Assembly (NCBI GenBank): GCA_904502155.1
Contig: CAJGDV010000006.1
Span: forward strand, 1-27,352
Length of the DNA: 27,352 nucleotides
Direction: 5' to 3'
Source: an uncultured Bacilli bacterium
Lineage (GTDB): Bacteria > Bacillota_I > Bacilli_A > RF39 > UBA660
Under the pieces are notes generated by a model. The model searched no databases, was not told the DNA's origin, and saw only the letters and a list, made by a program, of their open reading frames with translations. A program made the translations under genes and the position numbers. Shown in pieces: positions 16,143 to 22,414 of the stretch. Within the stretch, counting starts at the first letter, position 1. Each line of letters opens with the position of its first letter.

Positions 16143-16592
16143 CTTTTCTCTATTGAATAATTCAAAATAAATACTTTTTGCTTTTGCCATTTGATTTTGC
16201 AAAATATATTTACTTACATTGAATTCTCCAATGCTTCTGTCTGTAAACATTATAGCTACACCTTTTTCAGTTGGAATAACATCAACAACATGTGATAAAG
16301 AAATCCATGCACACTCATTTTCTTTATGAGATAATGTTGGAAACATAATAATACGTTGATATTCAGATATTAAAACTGGAGCTTTATATTTTATACCAGT
16401 TAATTCTCCTATACCTTCTAGTCTACCTTCAAGAGTTGATCCAAAACAAATACAGCTTTGATTCATAATTTTTCTTGATGATAGAGGATATTCTGTTTCC
16501 TTTCCATCAATTTCTCTTATTATACATTTGTCTTTGCTTACTCCTTTTATATATAGTGTACCACCGTTTACCTCGTAGAGAATTTTTTCCAT
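16131..16592 (-). CDS. comK: ComK-family competence transcription factor homologue
   Basis: Recognised by alignment from memory to Bacillus subtilis ComK, the activator of DNA-uptake genes: N-terminal YEVNGGTLYI (ComK YEVNGATIAV), then QSCICFGSTLEGR (ComK RSCRFFGSSYAGR), then a proline/valine strand APVLIS, IIMFPTLS (ComK IFLFPTLS), and CAWISLSHV (ComK CGWISHVHV) at residues 46-102. The protein has 153 residues from the ATG at 16592 (GGGAG ribosome site), against 192 in B. subtilis: the C-terminal part, including the FMLYPK signal used by the MecA/ClpC protease, is missing. A 35-codon upstream extension would start before the promoter and is rejected. The gene fills the dnaN-recF gap where Bacillus has yaaA/rlbA. 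It lies between two terminators and has its own -10, so it forms a separate unit. Confidence 0.85.
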   Translation of the reverse strand: MEKILYEVNGGTLYIKGVSKDKCIIREIDGKETEYPLSSRKIMNQSCICFGSTLEGRLEGIGELTGIKYKAPVLISEYQRIIMFPTLSHKENECAWISLSHVVDVIPTEKGVAIMFTDRSIGEFNVSKYILQNQMAKAKSIYFELFNREKKDI

Positions 16593-16650
16593 TTCACTTC
16601 TCTCCCTTCTTTCACGGATTTTAATCAAAGGTTTCCCCTTGATTGGATGT

Positions 16651-16656
16651 ATTATA
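16651..16656 (-). promoter_or_regulatory. -10 element of comK promoter
   Basis: Minus strand TATAAT, with predicted start near 16644 and a leader of about 52 bases. At 17-bp spacing the -35 is CAAATT, far from consensus, which fits a promoter needing an activator. ComK-box-like and repeated TTGTCGAA elements lie upstream. Confidence 0.6.
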
Positions 16657-16676
16657 CTACACAAAAAGTAAAAAAT

Positions 16677-16724
16677 TTGTCGAATTTTGTCGAACAATGT
16701 AAAAAAAGTGATTTTTTTGTCGAA
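16677..16724 (+). repeat. Three phased TTGTCGAA repeats upstream of comK
   Basis: TTGTCGAA occurs at 16677-16684, 16687-16694 and 16717-16724 in the same orientation. Starts are 10 and 30 bp apart, so all three lie on the same face of the helix. The third covers the loop of the dnaN terminator. They could be operator repeats for comK; no known regulator is recognised. Confidence 0.6.
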
Positions 16725-16739
16725 AAATCACTTTTTTTT
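16701..16739. terminator. Terminator after dnaN, possibly bidirectional, carrying a K-box-like element
   Basis: A 16-bp perfect stem (16701-16716 with 16723-16738), core GTGATTTTT/AAAAATCAC, 6-base loop, and U-rich ends on both strands. It starts a few bases after the dnaN stop. Each arm contains AAAA-N5-TTTT (16703-16715 and 16724-16736), with 8 bp between the two boxes; this is the spacing class known for ComK K-boxes. Confidence 0.85.
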
Positions 16740-16744
16740 CAATT

Positions 16745-17866
16745 TTAATATGTTCTAATAGGTAAAATTAGCTGTAAAAGATCACTATTATTTGGATTTT
16801 TCATAATGATTGGCTTAATATCACCGTTAAACATTAGATTAATTTCTTCGCATTCCATAGATTTTAGAGCATCAAGCATGTATTTTGAGCTAAATGCAAT
16901 TTTTAAATCTTCATTATTATTTTTTTCTATGTTAATAGTTTCTTCAACATATCCTAATTCAGGAGTATTTGATGAAATTATTACATAATCATCTTTTGTT
17001 TCAAATCTAATTGTATTTTTTTCATTTTCATTAGTTAATAATGAAGCTCTATCAATGGCATTATAAAATTCTCTTAAATTTACTTTTACAGTTAAAGAAA
17101 ATTCTGTTGGAATTAACTTAGAAGTATCTGGATAAGTACCATTTATAATTCTTGATAACATTACTATAGAATCAAATTTAAATATAACTTTATTATTAAA
17201 TATATGTAATTCAACATCACTATCGTCATCATTAAACATTCTTATTAATTCATTAAGATTTTTTGTTGGAATAATTATATTATATTCATTATCTACAGAA
17301 TTAGATAAAATAATTTCTTTTTTTGCTAATCTATATGAATCAGTTGCTGTACATTCTAATTTATTATTATTAAATTTAAAGTTAATTCCTGTTAATACAG
17401 GTCTTGATTCTTGAGTTGATGTTGCAAATATTGTTTGATTTATAATGTTTCTAAAAACTCTTTTAGAAATTTTGATAGGATTTTCTGAATTATTTAATTC
17501 TAAATCTGGAAATTCATTTGAATTATTACAATTTAAAGTGAATGAAGATTTTGTTGTATAAACACTAAGTTTTGAATCTATTAACTCTTCAATATTAATT
17601 ATTTCCCTATTTAATTTTTTTATAATTTCGTGGAAAAGTCTACCTGGAACGACAATATCACCTAGTTCTTTTATTTCTTCAATATCTTTTGCAGGAATAA
17701 AACTTTTGATAACTATTTCATTGTCAGTACTAATAAGATATAAACCTTCTTGTTTTAATTCAAATTTAATACAATTTAATATAGGAATTATATTTTTACT
17801 CGAAATACCTTTAATTACGTTATTTAAGTGTTCATTTAAAATTGTTTGTTTAATTGTTATTTTCAT
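16745..17866 (-). CDS. dnaN: DNA polymerase III beta sliding clamp
   Basis: Ring-shaped processivity clamp. The 373-residue protein shows the three-domain DnaN pattern, starting MKITIKQTIL, with TTKSSFTLN, ESRPVLTGINF, ATDSYRLA and the C-terminal LILPIRTY, which forms part of the peptide-binding pocket. The ATG is preceded by GGGAGAGATGAAAA. It follows dnaA and is separated from it by a DnaA-box cluster. Two TATAAT-like hexamers lie just upstream (17883-17888 and 17891-17896, minus strand) without good -35 boxes, so a weak own promoter is possible besides cotranscription with dnaA. Confidence 0.97.
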   Translation of the reverse strand: MKITIKQTILNEHLNNVIKGISSKNIIPILNCIKFELKQEGLYLISTDNEIVIKSFIPAKDIEEIKELGDIVVPGRLFHEIIKKLNREIINIEELIDSKLSVYTTKSSFTLNCNNSNEFPDLELNNSENPIKISKRVFRNIINQTIFATSTQESRPVLTGINFKFNNNKLECTATDSYRLAKKEIILSNSVDNEYNIIIPTKNLNELIRMFNDDDSDVELHIFNNKVIFKFDSIVMLSRIINGTYPDTSKLIPTEFSLTVKVNLREFYNAIDRASLLTNENEKNTIRFETKDDYVIISSNTPELGYVEETINIEKNNNEDLKIAFSSKYMLDALKSMECEEINLMFNGDIKPIIMKNPNNSDLLQLILPIRTY

Positions 17867-17916
17867 TTTTCATCTCTCCCTTATTATATTATTATATTGT
17901 TTATTTTTATTATGGA

Positions 17917-18018
17917 TGTGGAAAAAGTGGAAAACTCTATGAAATTGCCATTTTTATGTTGTAATCATTGATGTTTTCGAATGTGGAAAACTCGAAAGTT
18001 ATACACATTTTATACACT
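17917..18018. other. DnaA-box cluster between dnaA and dnaN (second part of oriC)
   Basis: DnaA-box-like 9-mers: TGTGGAAAA at 17917-17925 and 17982-17990 (reverse of TTTTCCACA), AGTGGAAAA at 17926-17934 (one mismatch, directly abutting), TTATACACA at 17999-18007 (fits TTATNCACA) and TTATACACT at 18010-18018. The sequence between boxes and dnaN is nearly pure A/T and could be the unwinding element, as in the same gap in Bacillus. A DnaA-trio pattern could not be assigned with confidence. Confidence 0.75.
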
Positions 18019-18019
18019 T

Positions 18020-19372
18020 TTATCTAATTTGATTAATTATTTTTTGTATTTCATCATTTAAATTTTTATCGGTTTTTATTTGTTTTTGGATTTTTTCAAC
18101 AGAATGTTTAACTGTTGTATGATCACGTCCACCAAATTCATTTCCTATTCTGACTAAAGATTCTCCTAAATACTCCCTACAAATATACATTGCAAGTTGT
18201 CTTGGATATGTTATTCTTGCATTTCTTTTTTTACCTTTTAAATCTTCAACAGAAACATTAAATTTTTGGGAAATGTGTTGTTGTACTTGGTCTATTTTGT
18301 TTTTTGTTATAACAGTTTTAACCATATAACCATTTAATGCTTCTTGTGCTAGTTCATAAGTTATGTCTGCTCCATTCATTGTTACTGCATAAATCATAAT
18401 TCTTCTTATGCATCCTTGTAAATTTCTAACATCTGTTGTACAAATACTAGCTATCAATTCAATAACATCAGTTGGAAAATTAACACCTGGGTTTTCTACC
18501 TTAAGTAAATTATTGATAATATTAATTCTTAAATCAAAATCAGGTGGTAATATGTCTACTGTCAATCCCCAATTGAAACGAGTTCTAAGTCTTTCTTCTA
18601 ATTTTTTTAAATCATGTGGAGATCTATCTGAAGAAAGAATTATTTGTTTACCGTTGCTATGTAATTCATTAAATGTATTAAAGAATTCTTGTTGAGTTTT
18701 AATCGCTTCTTGTAAATATTGGATATCATCAATTATTAAAACATCAATATCACGATATTTAGATTTAAATTCATCTGTTGCATTTAATTTCTTGGGATCT
18801 GTAAATAATTTTATAAAATCATTTACAAATTTCTCACTTGTAACATATAAAACTTTTTTGTTTGAATTTGCAACAATATAATTTCCTATTGCATGCATAA
18901 GGTGTGTTTTTCCAACACCGCTTGGTCCGTAAATAAAAAATGGATTATAAAGCATACCTGGTCTTTCTGCAATAGCTACTGCATTCTTTTTTGCAAAAGT
19001 ATTTGATTTTCCTAATAAAAAGGTATCAAAAGTATATTTAGAATCCAGATTTGTTTCATAATTTAATGGTTTAGGAATACCCATTTTGTCCGTATCAATA
19101 ATTATATTTGTTTCTATTTCATCTTCTGTTAAGTATTCTAGCTTAAAATTTGATTCAGTTATTTCATTAAAAATTTGAGTTGCTAACTCATTATATATAT
19201 CTTTTATATGTTTCTTTGCAATTGGAATTGTTACTTGTATTTTAGCTATTCCGTCTTTAATTTCAACTAATTTGGTATCTTCAAACCATGTTTCAAAGTT
19301 TATTGGTTCAAGTTCCTGTTTTATTTTTTCTAAAAATCTATCCCATATTAAATCATAATCCAAGCTGCCCAT
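18020..19372 (-). CDS. dnaA: Chromosomal replication initiator DnaA
   Basis: Binds DnaA boxes at oriC and opens the duplex. From the ATG at 19372 it has 450 residues: the N-terminal helicase-interaction domain (LEPINFETWF), a short linker, AAA+ with Walker A GPSGVGKT at 149-156 and Walker B VLIIDDIQYL, the arginine-finger region ERLRTRFNWG, and the C-terminal helix-turn-helix signature GRDHTTVKHSVEKI. The start is uncertain: the ribosome site AAGGAG lies 11 bases before this ATG but touches an in-frame GTG at 19384. An out-of-frame ATG at 19380 opens a 10-codon reading frame that overlaps the dnaA start. Confidence 0.97.
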   Translation of the reverse strand: MGSLDYDLIWDRFLEKIKQELEPINFETWFEDTKLVEIKDGIAKIQVTIPIAKKHIKDIYNELATQIFNEITESNFKLEYLTEDEIETNIIIDTDKMGIPKPLNYETNLDSKYTFDTFLLGKSNTFAKKNAVAIAERPGMLYNPFFIYGPSGVGKTHLMHAIGNYIVANSNKKVLYVTSEKFVNDFIKLFTDPKKLNATDEFKSKYRDIDVLIIDDIQYLQEAIKTQQEFFNTFNELHSNGKQIILSSDRSPHDLKKLEERLRTRFNWGLTVDILPPDFDLRINIINNLLKVENPGVNFPTDVIELIASICTTDVRNLQGCIRRIMIYAVTMNGADITYELAQEALNGYMVKTVITKNKIDQVQQHISQKFNVSVEDLKGKKRNARITYPRQLAMYICREYLGESLVRIGNEFGGRDHTTVKHSVEKIQKQIKTDKNLNDEIQKIINQIR

Positions 19373-19399
19373 AGAAACATACACTCCTTTTTCTATTAC

Positions 19400-19428
19400 A
19401 TTTTAGAATATTTTAGTAAAAAAAACAA
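19400..19428 (-). promoter_or_regulatory. Possible dnaA promoter
   Basis: Minus strand TTGTTT (19423-19428), a 17-bp spacer, then TAAAAT (19400-19405), placed about 20 bases before the dnaA ribosome site. The match is moderate in very AT-rich DNA. Confidence 0.4.
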
Positions 19429-19484
19429 TATGAAAATGTAAAAAAAAATTATATTTATGAGGATAAAATATGGGAAATACCTTT

Positions 19485-19721
19485 TTATCAACATATTTCT
19501 TAAAAAAACAAAATGTGAATGTGGAAAACTAAGTCATAAAAAACAACAAAATTCAAAAGTTTTCCACAAAAACTGTGGAAAACCTATTTTCAACATGTTT
19601 AAAACTAGTTTTCCACAGAAAATGTGGATTATTTTCAAAATATATTGGTTTATAAGGGTATCTTTTCAACATTTTTTAAAAAAATGTATGTGGAAAAACA
19701 TAAAAAGAAATCTTTTCCACA
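19485..19721. other. oriC: oriC DnaA-box region between dnaA and rpmH
   Basis: This 430-base gene-free stretch is the main origin candidate. Six exact TTTTCCACA boxes: plus orientation at 19560, 19609 and 19713; minus orientation at 19520, 19574 and 19689. Three one- or two-mismatch boxes: TTATCAACA at 19485, TGTGGATTA at 19623 and TTTTCAACA at 19663. Orientation alternates along the region. Boxes at 19560/19574 and 19609/19623 form two inverted pairs, each with a 5-base centre. All gene directions diverge here. Toward dnaA the sequence is nearly pure A/T (19401-19465). No credible gene lies here. Confidence 0.9.
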
Positions 19722-19734
19722 TTTAACAAAATTA

Positions 19735-19763
19735 TTGACAAAACAACCTTTTATATATATAAT
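19735..19763 (+). promoter_or_regulatory. Consensus sigma-A promoter of rpmH
   Basis: TTGACA (19735-19740), 17-bp spacer, TATAAT (19758-19763): an exact consensus promoter. The nearest DnaA box ends 13 bases upstream of the -35, so DnaA could influence it. Predicted start near 19770. Confidence 0.92.
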
Positions 19764-19805
19764 GAATAAAGCAACCGAAAAAATCTAGGTTCAGGAGGTG
19801 TAAAA

Positions 19806-19928
19806 ATGAAAAGAACATATCAACCAAATAATAGAAGAAGAAGTAAAAAAATAGGTTTCTTAGCTCGTGCAAAATCTTCAATGATTAAAAGAAGAAGAAG
19901 AAAAGGACGTAAAGTTTTAGCTCATTAA
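19806..19928 (+). CDS. rpmH: Ribosomal protein L34 (bL34), internally shortened
   Basis: Small basic 50S protein. The 40-residue product begins MKRTYQPNNRRR and ends RRRRKGRKVLAH, typical of L34, with ribosome site AGGAGGTG. Compared with the usual 44 residues, four are missing from the middle, and the normally conserved stretch RMxxKNGRxVLA after GF is replaced by ARAKSSMIK. The frame is intact, so this is a real small gene and not a pseudogene. It is followed by a weak hairpin and rnpA, as in nearly all bacteria. Confidence 0.95.
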   Translation: MKRTYQPNNRRRSKKIGFLARAKSSMIKRRRRKGRKVLAH

Positions 19929-19933
19929 TAATT

Positions 19934-19954
19934 CCACTGCAATAGTGGTTTTTT
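19934..19954 (+). terminator. Weak terminator/attenuator between rpmH and rnpA
   Basis: CCACT-GCAAT-AGTGG, a 5-bp stem followed by six T. It probably lets only part of the strong rpmH transcription reach rnpA, which has no promoter of its own visible. Confidence 0.6.
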
Positions 19955-19976
19955 AATTAGAAAATGTGGTGATAGT

Positions 19977-20309
19977 ATGAAAAAAATTAATATTCTAAAA
20001 AATAATAGAGACTTTAATAGAATCATAGACACTTATAAAGCTAACAAATATAAAGATTTTGTTATTTATATTGAAAGAACAAATGATGAATTATATCATT
20101 TTGGGATATCTGTTGGAAAAAAAATTGGTAATGCTGTAACAAGAAATAAATATAAAAGAAGAATTAGAGCTATTATCGATAAAAAAAACTACCAAAAAGG
20201 AATTAATTGTATTATAATATTAAGGAAGAGTATTTTAGACCGAGATTATATTGAGATAGAAAATTCTCTTCTAAAAGCTTTCAAAGATTTAAAAATAACG
20301 AAGGAGTAA
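19977..20309 (+). CDS. rnpA: Ribonuclease P protein component
   Basis: Protein subunit that helps the RNase P RNA process tRNA 5' ends. The 110-residue basic protein has the signature GKKIGNAVTRNKYKRRIR near residues 47-64 and the N-terminal LKNNRDFNRI. The ATG follows GGTGATAGT. It lies in the invariant order rpmH-rnpA-yidC; its stop codon TAA directly follows the yidC ribosome site AAGGAG. Confidence 0.96.
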   Translation: MKKINILKNNRDFNRIIDTYKANKYKDFVIYIERTNDELYHFGISVGKKIGNAVTRNKYKRRIRAIIDKKNYQKGINCIIILRKSILDRDYIEIENSLLKAFKDLKITKE

Positions 20310-20313
20310 TTTA

Positions 20314-21237
20314 ATGAAAAAAAAGACAATAGTATTTTTATCTTTATTAATAAGTTGTATGTTTTTAACAGGATGTACTTCTTATGTTAAAGATGAGGAT
20401 AACAAAATAGTAAAAAATGAGACAACTGGTCAAAATCTTGTAGAAAATATTTTATGTCGACCTGAATCAAAGGAAATTTTAAAATCTTATAAAGAACATG
20501 ATTTAGATATTAGTAAATTACCAAAATGCAGTAAGTTTAAAGTTACAAGTGGTGGATATGAAGGTGTATGGACTTCAGTATTTGTTAAACCATTAGCATG
20601 GTTTATATTACTTATTACTAAAATAGTAAAAAATTCAGGATTAGCTATTATAGTTGCTACTTTAACAATAAGATTGCTTATGATGCCTCTTACTAGAAAA
20701 GCAGCAATGCAATCTGAAAATTTACAAAAAGTAAAACCTGAAATGGATAAATTAGAAAAAAAATATGCTAATAAAACAGATCAAGAAAGTATGATGATGA
20801 AGAGTCAAGAATTAATGATGCTTTATAAAAAATATGATATTAATCCACTTTCAGGATGTTTATTCTCATTTATTCAACTTCCATTATTTATGGCTTTCTA
20901 TGAATCGTTATATAGATTACCTGCTGTATTTGAAGGAAATTTAGGACCTTTTGATTTAGGTATTAGTCCATTAGTTGCAATGGGAAATGGTTCATATCAA
21001 TATCTTATTCTTGTTGCATTAGTATTCTTTGTTACATTCTATTCATTTAAATTAAATAGTGGTGCATCAATGTCACCAGAACAAGAAGCACAAATGAAAA
21101 TGATGCGTAATATGTCTTTAGTTATGATTGGAACTGCAGCATTTAGTATTTCGTCAGCTATTTCATTCTATTGGATTACTAACTCATCATTTACTATTTT
21201 CCAAAATTTATATGTAAAGAAGGTAGCTAAAAAATGA
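20314..21237 (+). CDS. yidC: Membrane protein insertase YidC (lipoprotein type)
   Basis: Inserts and folds membrane proteins, alone or with SecYEG. The 307-residue protein has a signal peptide with lipobox LTGC (lipidated Cys21), then an extracytoplasmic segment and five predicted membrane helices. The conserved arginine in the first core helix (TLTIRLLMMPLTRK) and the cytoplasmic coiled hairpin (QSENLQKVKPEMDKLEKKY) are clear. The end overlaps jag by 4 bases (ATGA), with TGA as stop. Short Gram-positive form, without the large periplasmic domain. Confidence 0.96.
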   Translation: MKKKTIVFLSLLISCMFLTGCTSYVKDEDNKIVKNETTGQNLVENILCRPESKEILKSYKEHDLDISKLPKCSKFKVTSGGYEGVWTSVFVKPLAWFILLITKIVKNSGLAIIVATLTIRLLMMPLTRKAAMQSENLQKVKPEMDKLEKKYANKTDQESMMMKSQELMMLYKKYDINPLSGCLFSFIQLPLFMAFYESLYRLPAVFEGNLGPFDLGISPLVAMGNGSYQYLILVALVFFVTFYSFKLNSGASMSPEQEAQMKMMRNMSLVMIGTAAFSISSAISFYWITNSSFTIFQNLYVKKVAKK

Positions 21238-21830
21238 TAACAATTGAGAAAATAGAAGGTAAAGACCAAAATTTATTATTAAAAAATATTAACATAGATG
21301 ATGTTCATTATAAATTTAATGAGATTCCAGGAAAATTATTTAAAAGCAAAAGAACAGAATTAATATATATATCAAAAAAAGAAGTAATTAATTACATCAA
21401 AGAATTTATAAAAATTTTAGAAAAAGCTTTTAATACAACTATAAATTCAGAAGTTAATTTTAAAAATGATTGTTATAATGTAGTTTTAATTAATGATAAT
21501 CAATCATTACTAATTGGTAAAGATGGTAGAACTTTAAATTCAATTCAATTATTACTTCATCAAATGATTAACAATTTAACAGGATTCAATTTAAGAATTA
21601 ATGTTGATGTTGGTAATTATAAAGAAAGAAAAGTAAAAAGAATTGAGAAAGAAATTAAAAAAATAGCAAAAGAAGTACTTAATTCAAAAATTGAAGCTAA
21701 ATTAGATCCAATGAATTCTTATGAACGAAGAATTGTTCATACTATTATTTCAGATTTTGAAAAATTAGAAACTGAAAGTTTTGGACAAGATCCAATGAGA
21801 TACGTTGTAATCAGATATAAAGAGGATTAA
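21234..21830 (+). CDS. khpB: KhpB/Jag RNA-binding protein (KH and R3H domains)
   Basis: RNA-binding protein called Jag, EloR or KhpB, which partners with KhpA and affects cell elongation in streptococci. The 198-residue protein has a Jag-N region (NEIPGKLFKSK near 29-39), a KH domain with the loop GKDG at 95-98, and an R3H domain (YERRIVHTIISDF from 163) ending in YVVIRYK. Its ATG overlaps the yidC stop. A terminator hairpin starts in its last codons. Confidence 0.95.
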   Translation: MITIEKIEGKDQNLLLKNINIDDVHYKFNEIPGKLFKSKRTELIYISKKEVINYIKEFIKILEKAFNTTINSEVNFKNDCYNVVLINDNQSLLIGKDGRTLNSIQLLLHQMINNLTGFNLRINVDVGNYKERKVKRIEKEIKKIAKEVLNSKIEAKLDPMNSYERRIVHTIISDFEKLETESFGQDPMRYVVIRYKED

Positions 21831-21847
21831 TTTTAATCTTCTTTTTT
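21819..21847 (+). terminator. Intrinsic terminator after jag
   Basis: AAGAGGATTA/TAATCTTCTT stem (10 bp with one G-U pair), 4-base loop, then T-run. It overlaps the jag stop codon and closes the rpmH-rnpA-yidC-jag unit. Confidence 0.8.
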
Positions 21848-21861
21848 CATATAAAATGATG

Positions 21862-21867
21862 TATAAT
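21862..21867 (+). promoter_or_regulatory. -10 element for the HD gene-mnmE-mnmG-rsmG unit
   Basis: TATAAT 25 bases before the HD gene ATG. At 17-bp spacing the -35 is TTCTTT, weak and inside the jag terminator. The predicted leader is under 20 bases but includes the ribosome site. Confidence 0.6.
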
Positions 21868-21891
21868 TATAAAATTAGAAGGAGACATAAT

Positions 21892-22410
21892 ATGATAGAT
21901 GAATTAGATTATTTATATTTAGAATCAAAATTTGATGAAGATTATAAACAAATTATTAAGTTTATTATTGATAATAATGAATTCAAAAAAAGAAAATTAT
22001 ATCATCATCATGAGCAAAGAAGTGTCTATACACATTCCCTAAAAGTTTCCTTTTATTCATATAAAATTGCAAAAAAATTAAAAATGGATTATTATAGTAC
22101 TGCTATAGGTGGACTTTTGCATGATTTTTATTATAACGATTGGCAATTAACTAAGCGAAAAGGTATAAAAAATATGCATGGATTTGTTCATGCAAAAGAA
22201 GCTTATGATAATACAATAATTAATTTTGAATTTTTAAAAGAAAATAAAAAAATAAAAGATATAATTATAAAACATATGTTTCCATTAAATATTAAGCCAC
22301 CTTTTTATTTAGAAAGTTGGATTGTAACAATTGTGGATAAATGTGCTTCAATAGAAATTTTTAAAAATCCAAAAGGACTTTTAAAATATATAGGAATTAA
22401 AGGAAGGTGA
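21892..22410 (+). CDS. HD-domain phosphohydrolase-like protein, substrate unknown
   Basis: A 172-residue protein with the metal-binding HD pattern: His48 (YTHSL), His77-Asp78 (GLLHD), His96 and His100 (MHGFVHA), a further His in IIKHMFPL, and Asp in TIVDK. The order and spacing resemble YqeK-like and related small HD hydrolases, which cleave phosphate esters such as dinucleoside tetraphosphates; no substrate can be assigned. The start is the ATG at 21892, with AGAAGGAG 7 bases before it; an upstream in-frame ATG at 21856 lies before the -10 box and cannot be translated from that promoter. It ends in TGA 4 bases before mnmE, inside the mnmE ribosome site, so both are coupled. Confidence 0.8.
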   Translation: MIDELDYLYLESKFDEDYKQIIKFIIDNNEFKKRKLYHHHEQRSVYTHSLKVSFYSYKIAKKLKMDYYSTAIGGLLHDFYYNDWQLTKRKGIKNMHGFVHAKEAYDNTIINFEFLKENKKIKDIIIKHMFPLNIKPPFYLESWIVTIVDKCASIEIFKNPKGLLKYIGIKGR

Positions 22411-22414
22411 TTTT

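Noticed and set aside
16691..16705. LexA/SOS-box-like CGAAC near comK
   Set aside because: Only one half-site matches the Gram-positive SOS box; the second half (GTTCG) is absent.
17867..17916. DnaA-trio motif next to the dnaA-dnaN boxes
   Set aside because: A 3-base TAA/ATA rhythm is present, but its strand and order do not fit the Bacillus trio, and low complexity explains it.
19457..19726. Open frame of 89 codons on the plus strand inside the origin
   Set aside because: It is made of DnaA boxes and A/T filler, has no ribosome site and no resemblance to a protein; it covers the origin box array.
22332..22340. Exact DnaA box TTATCCACA (minus strand) in the HD gene
   Set aside because: A single box that encodes the conserved Val-Asp-Lys of the HD motif; no clustering, so likely coincidence.
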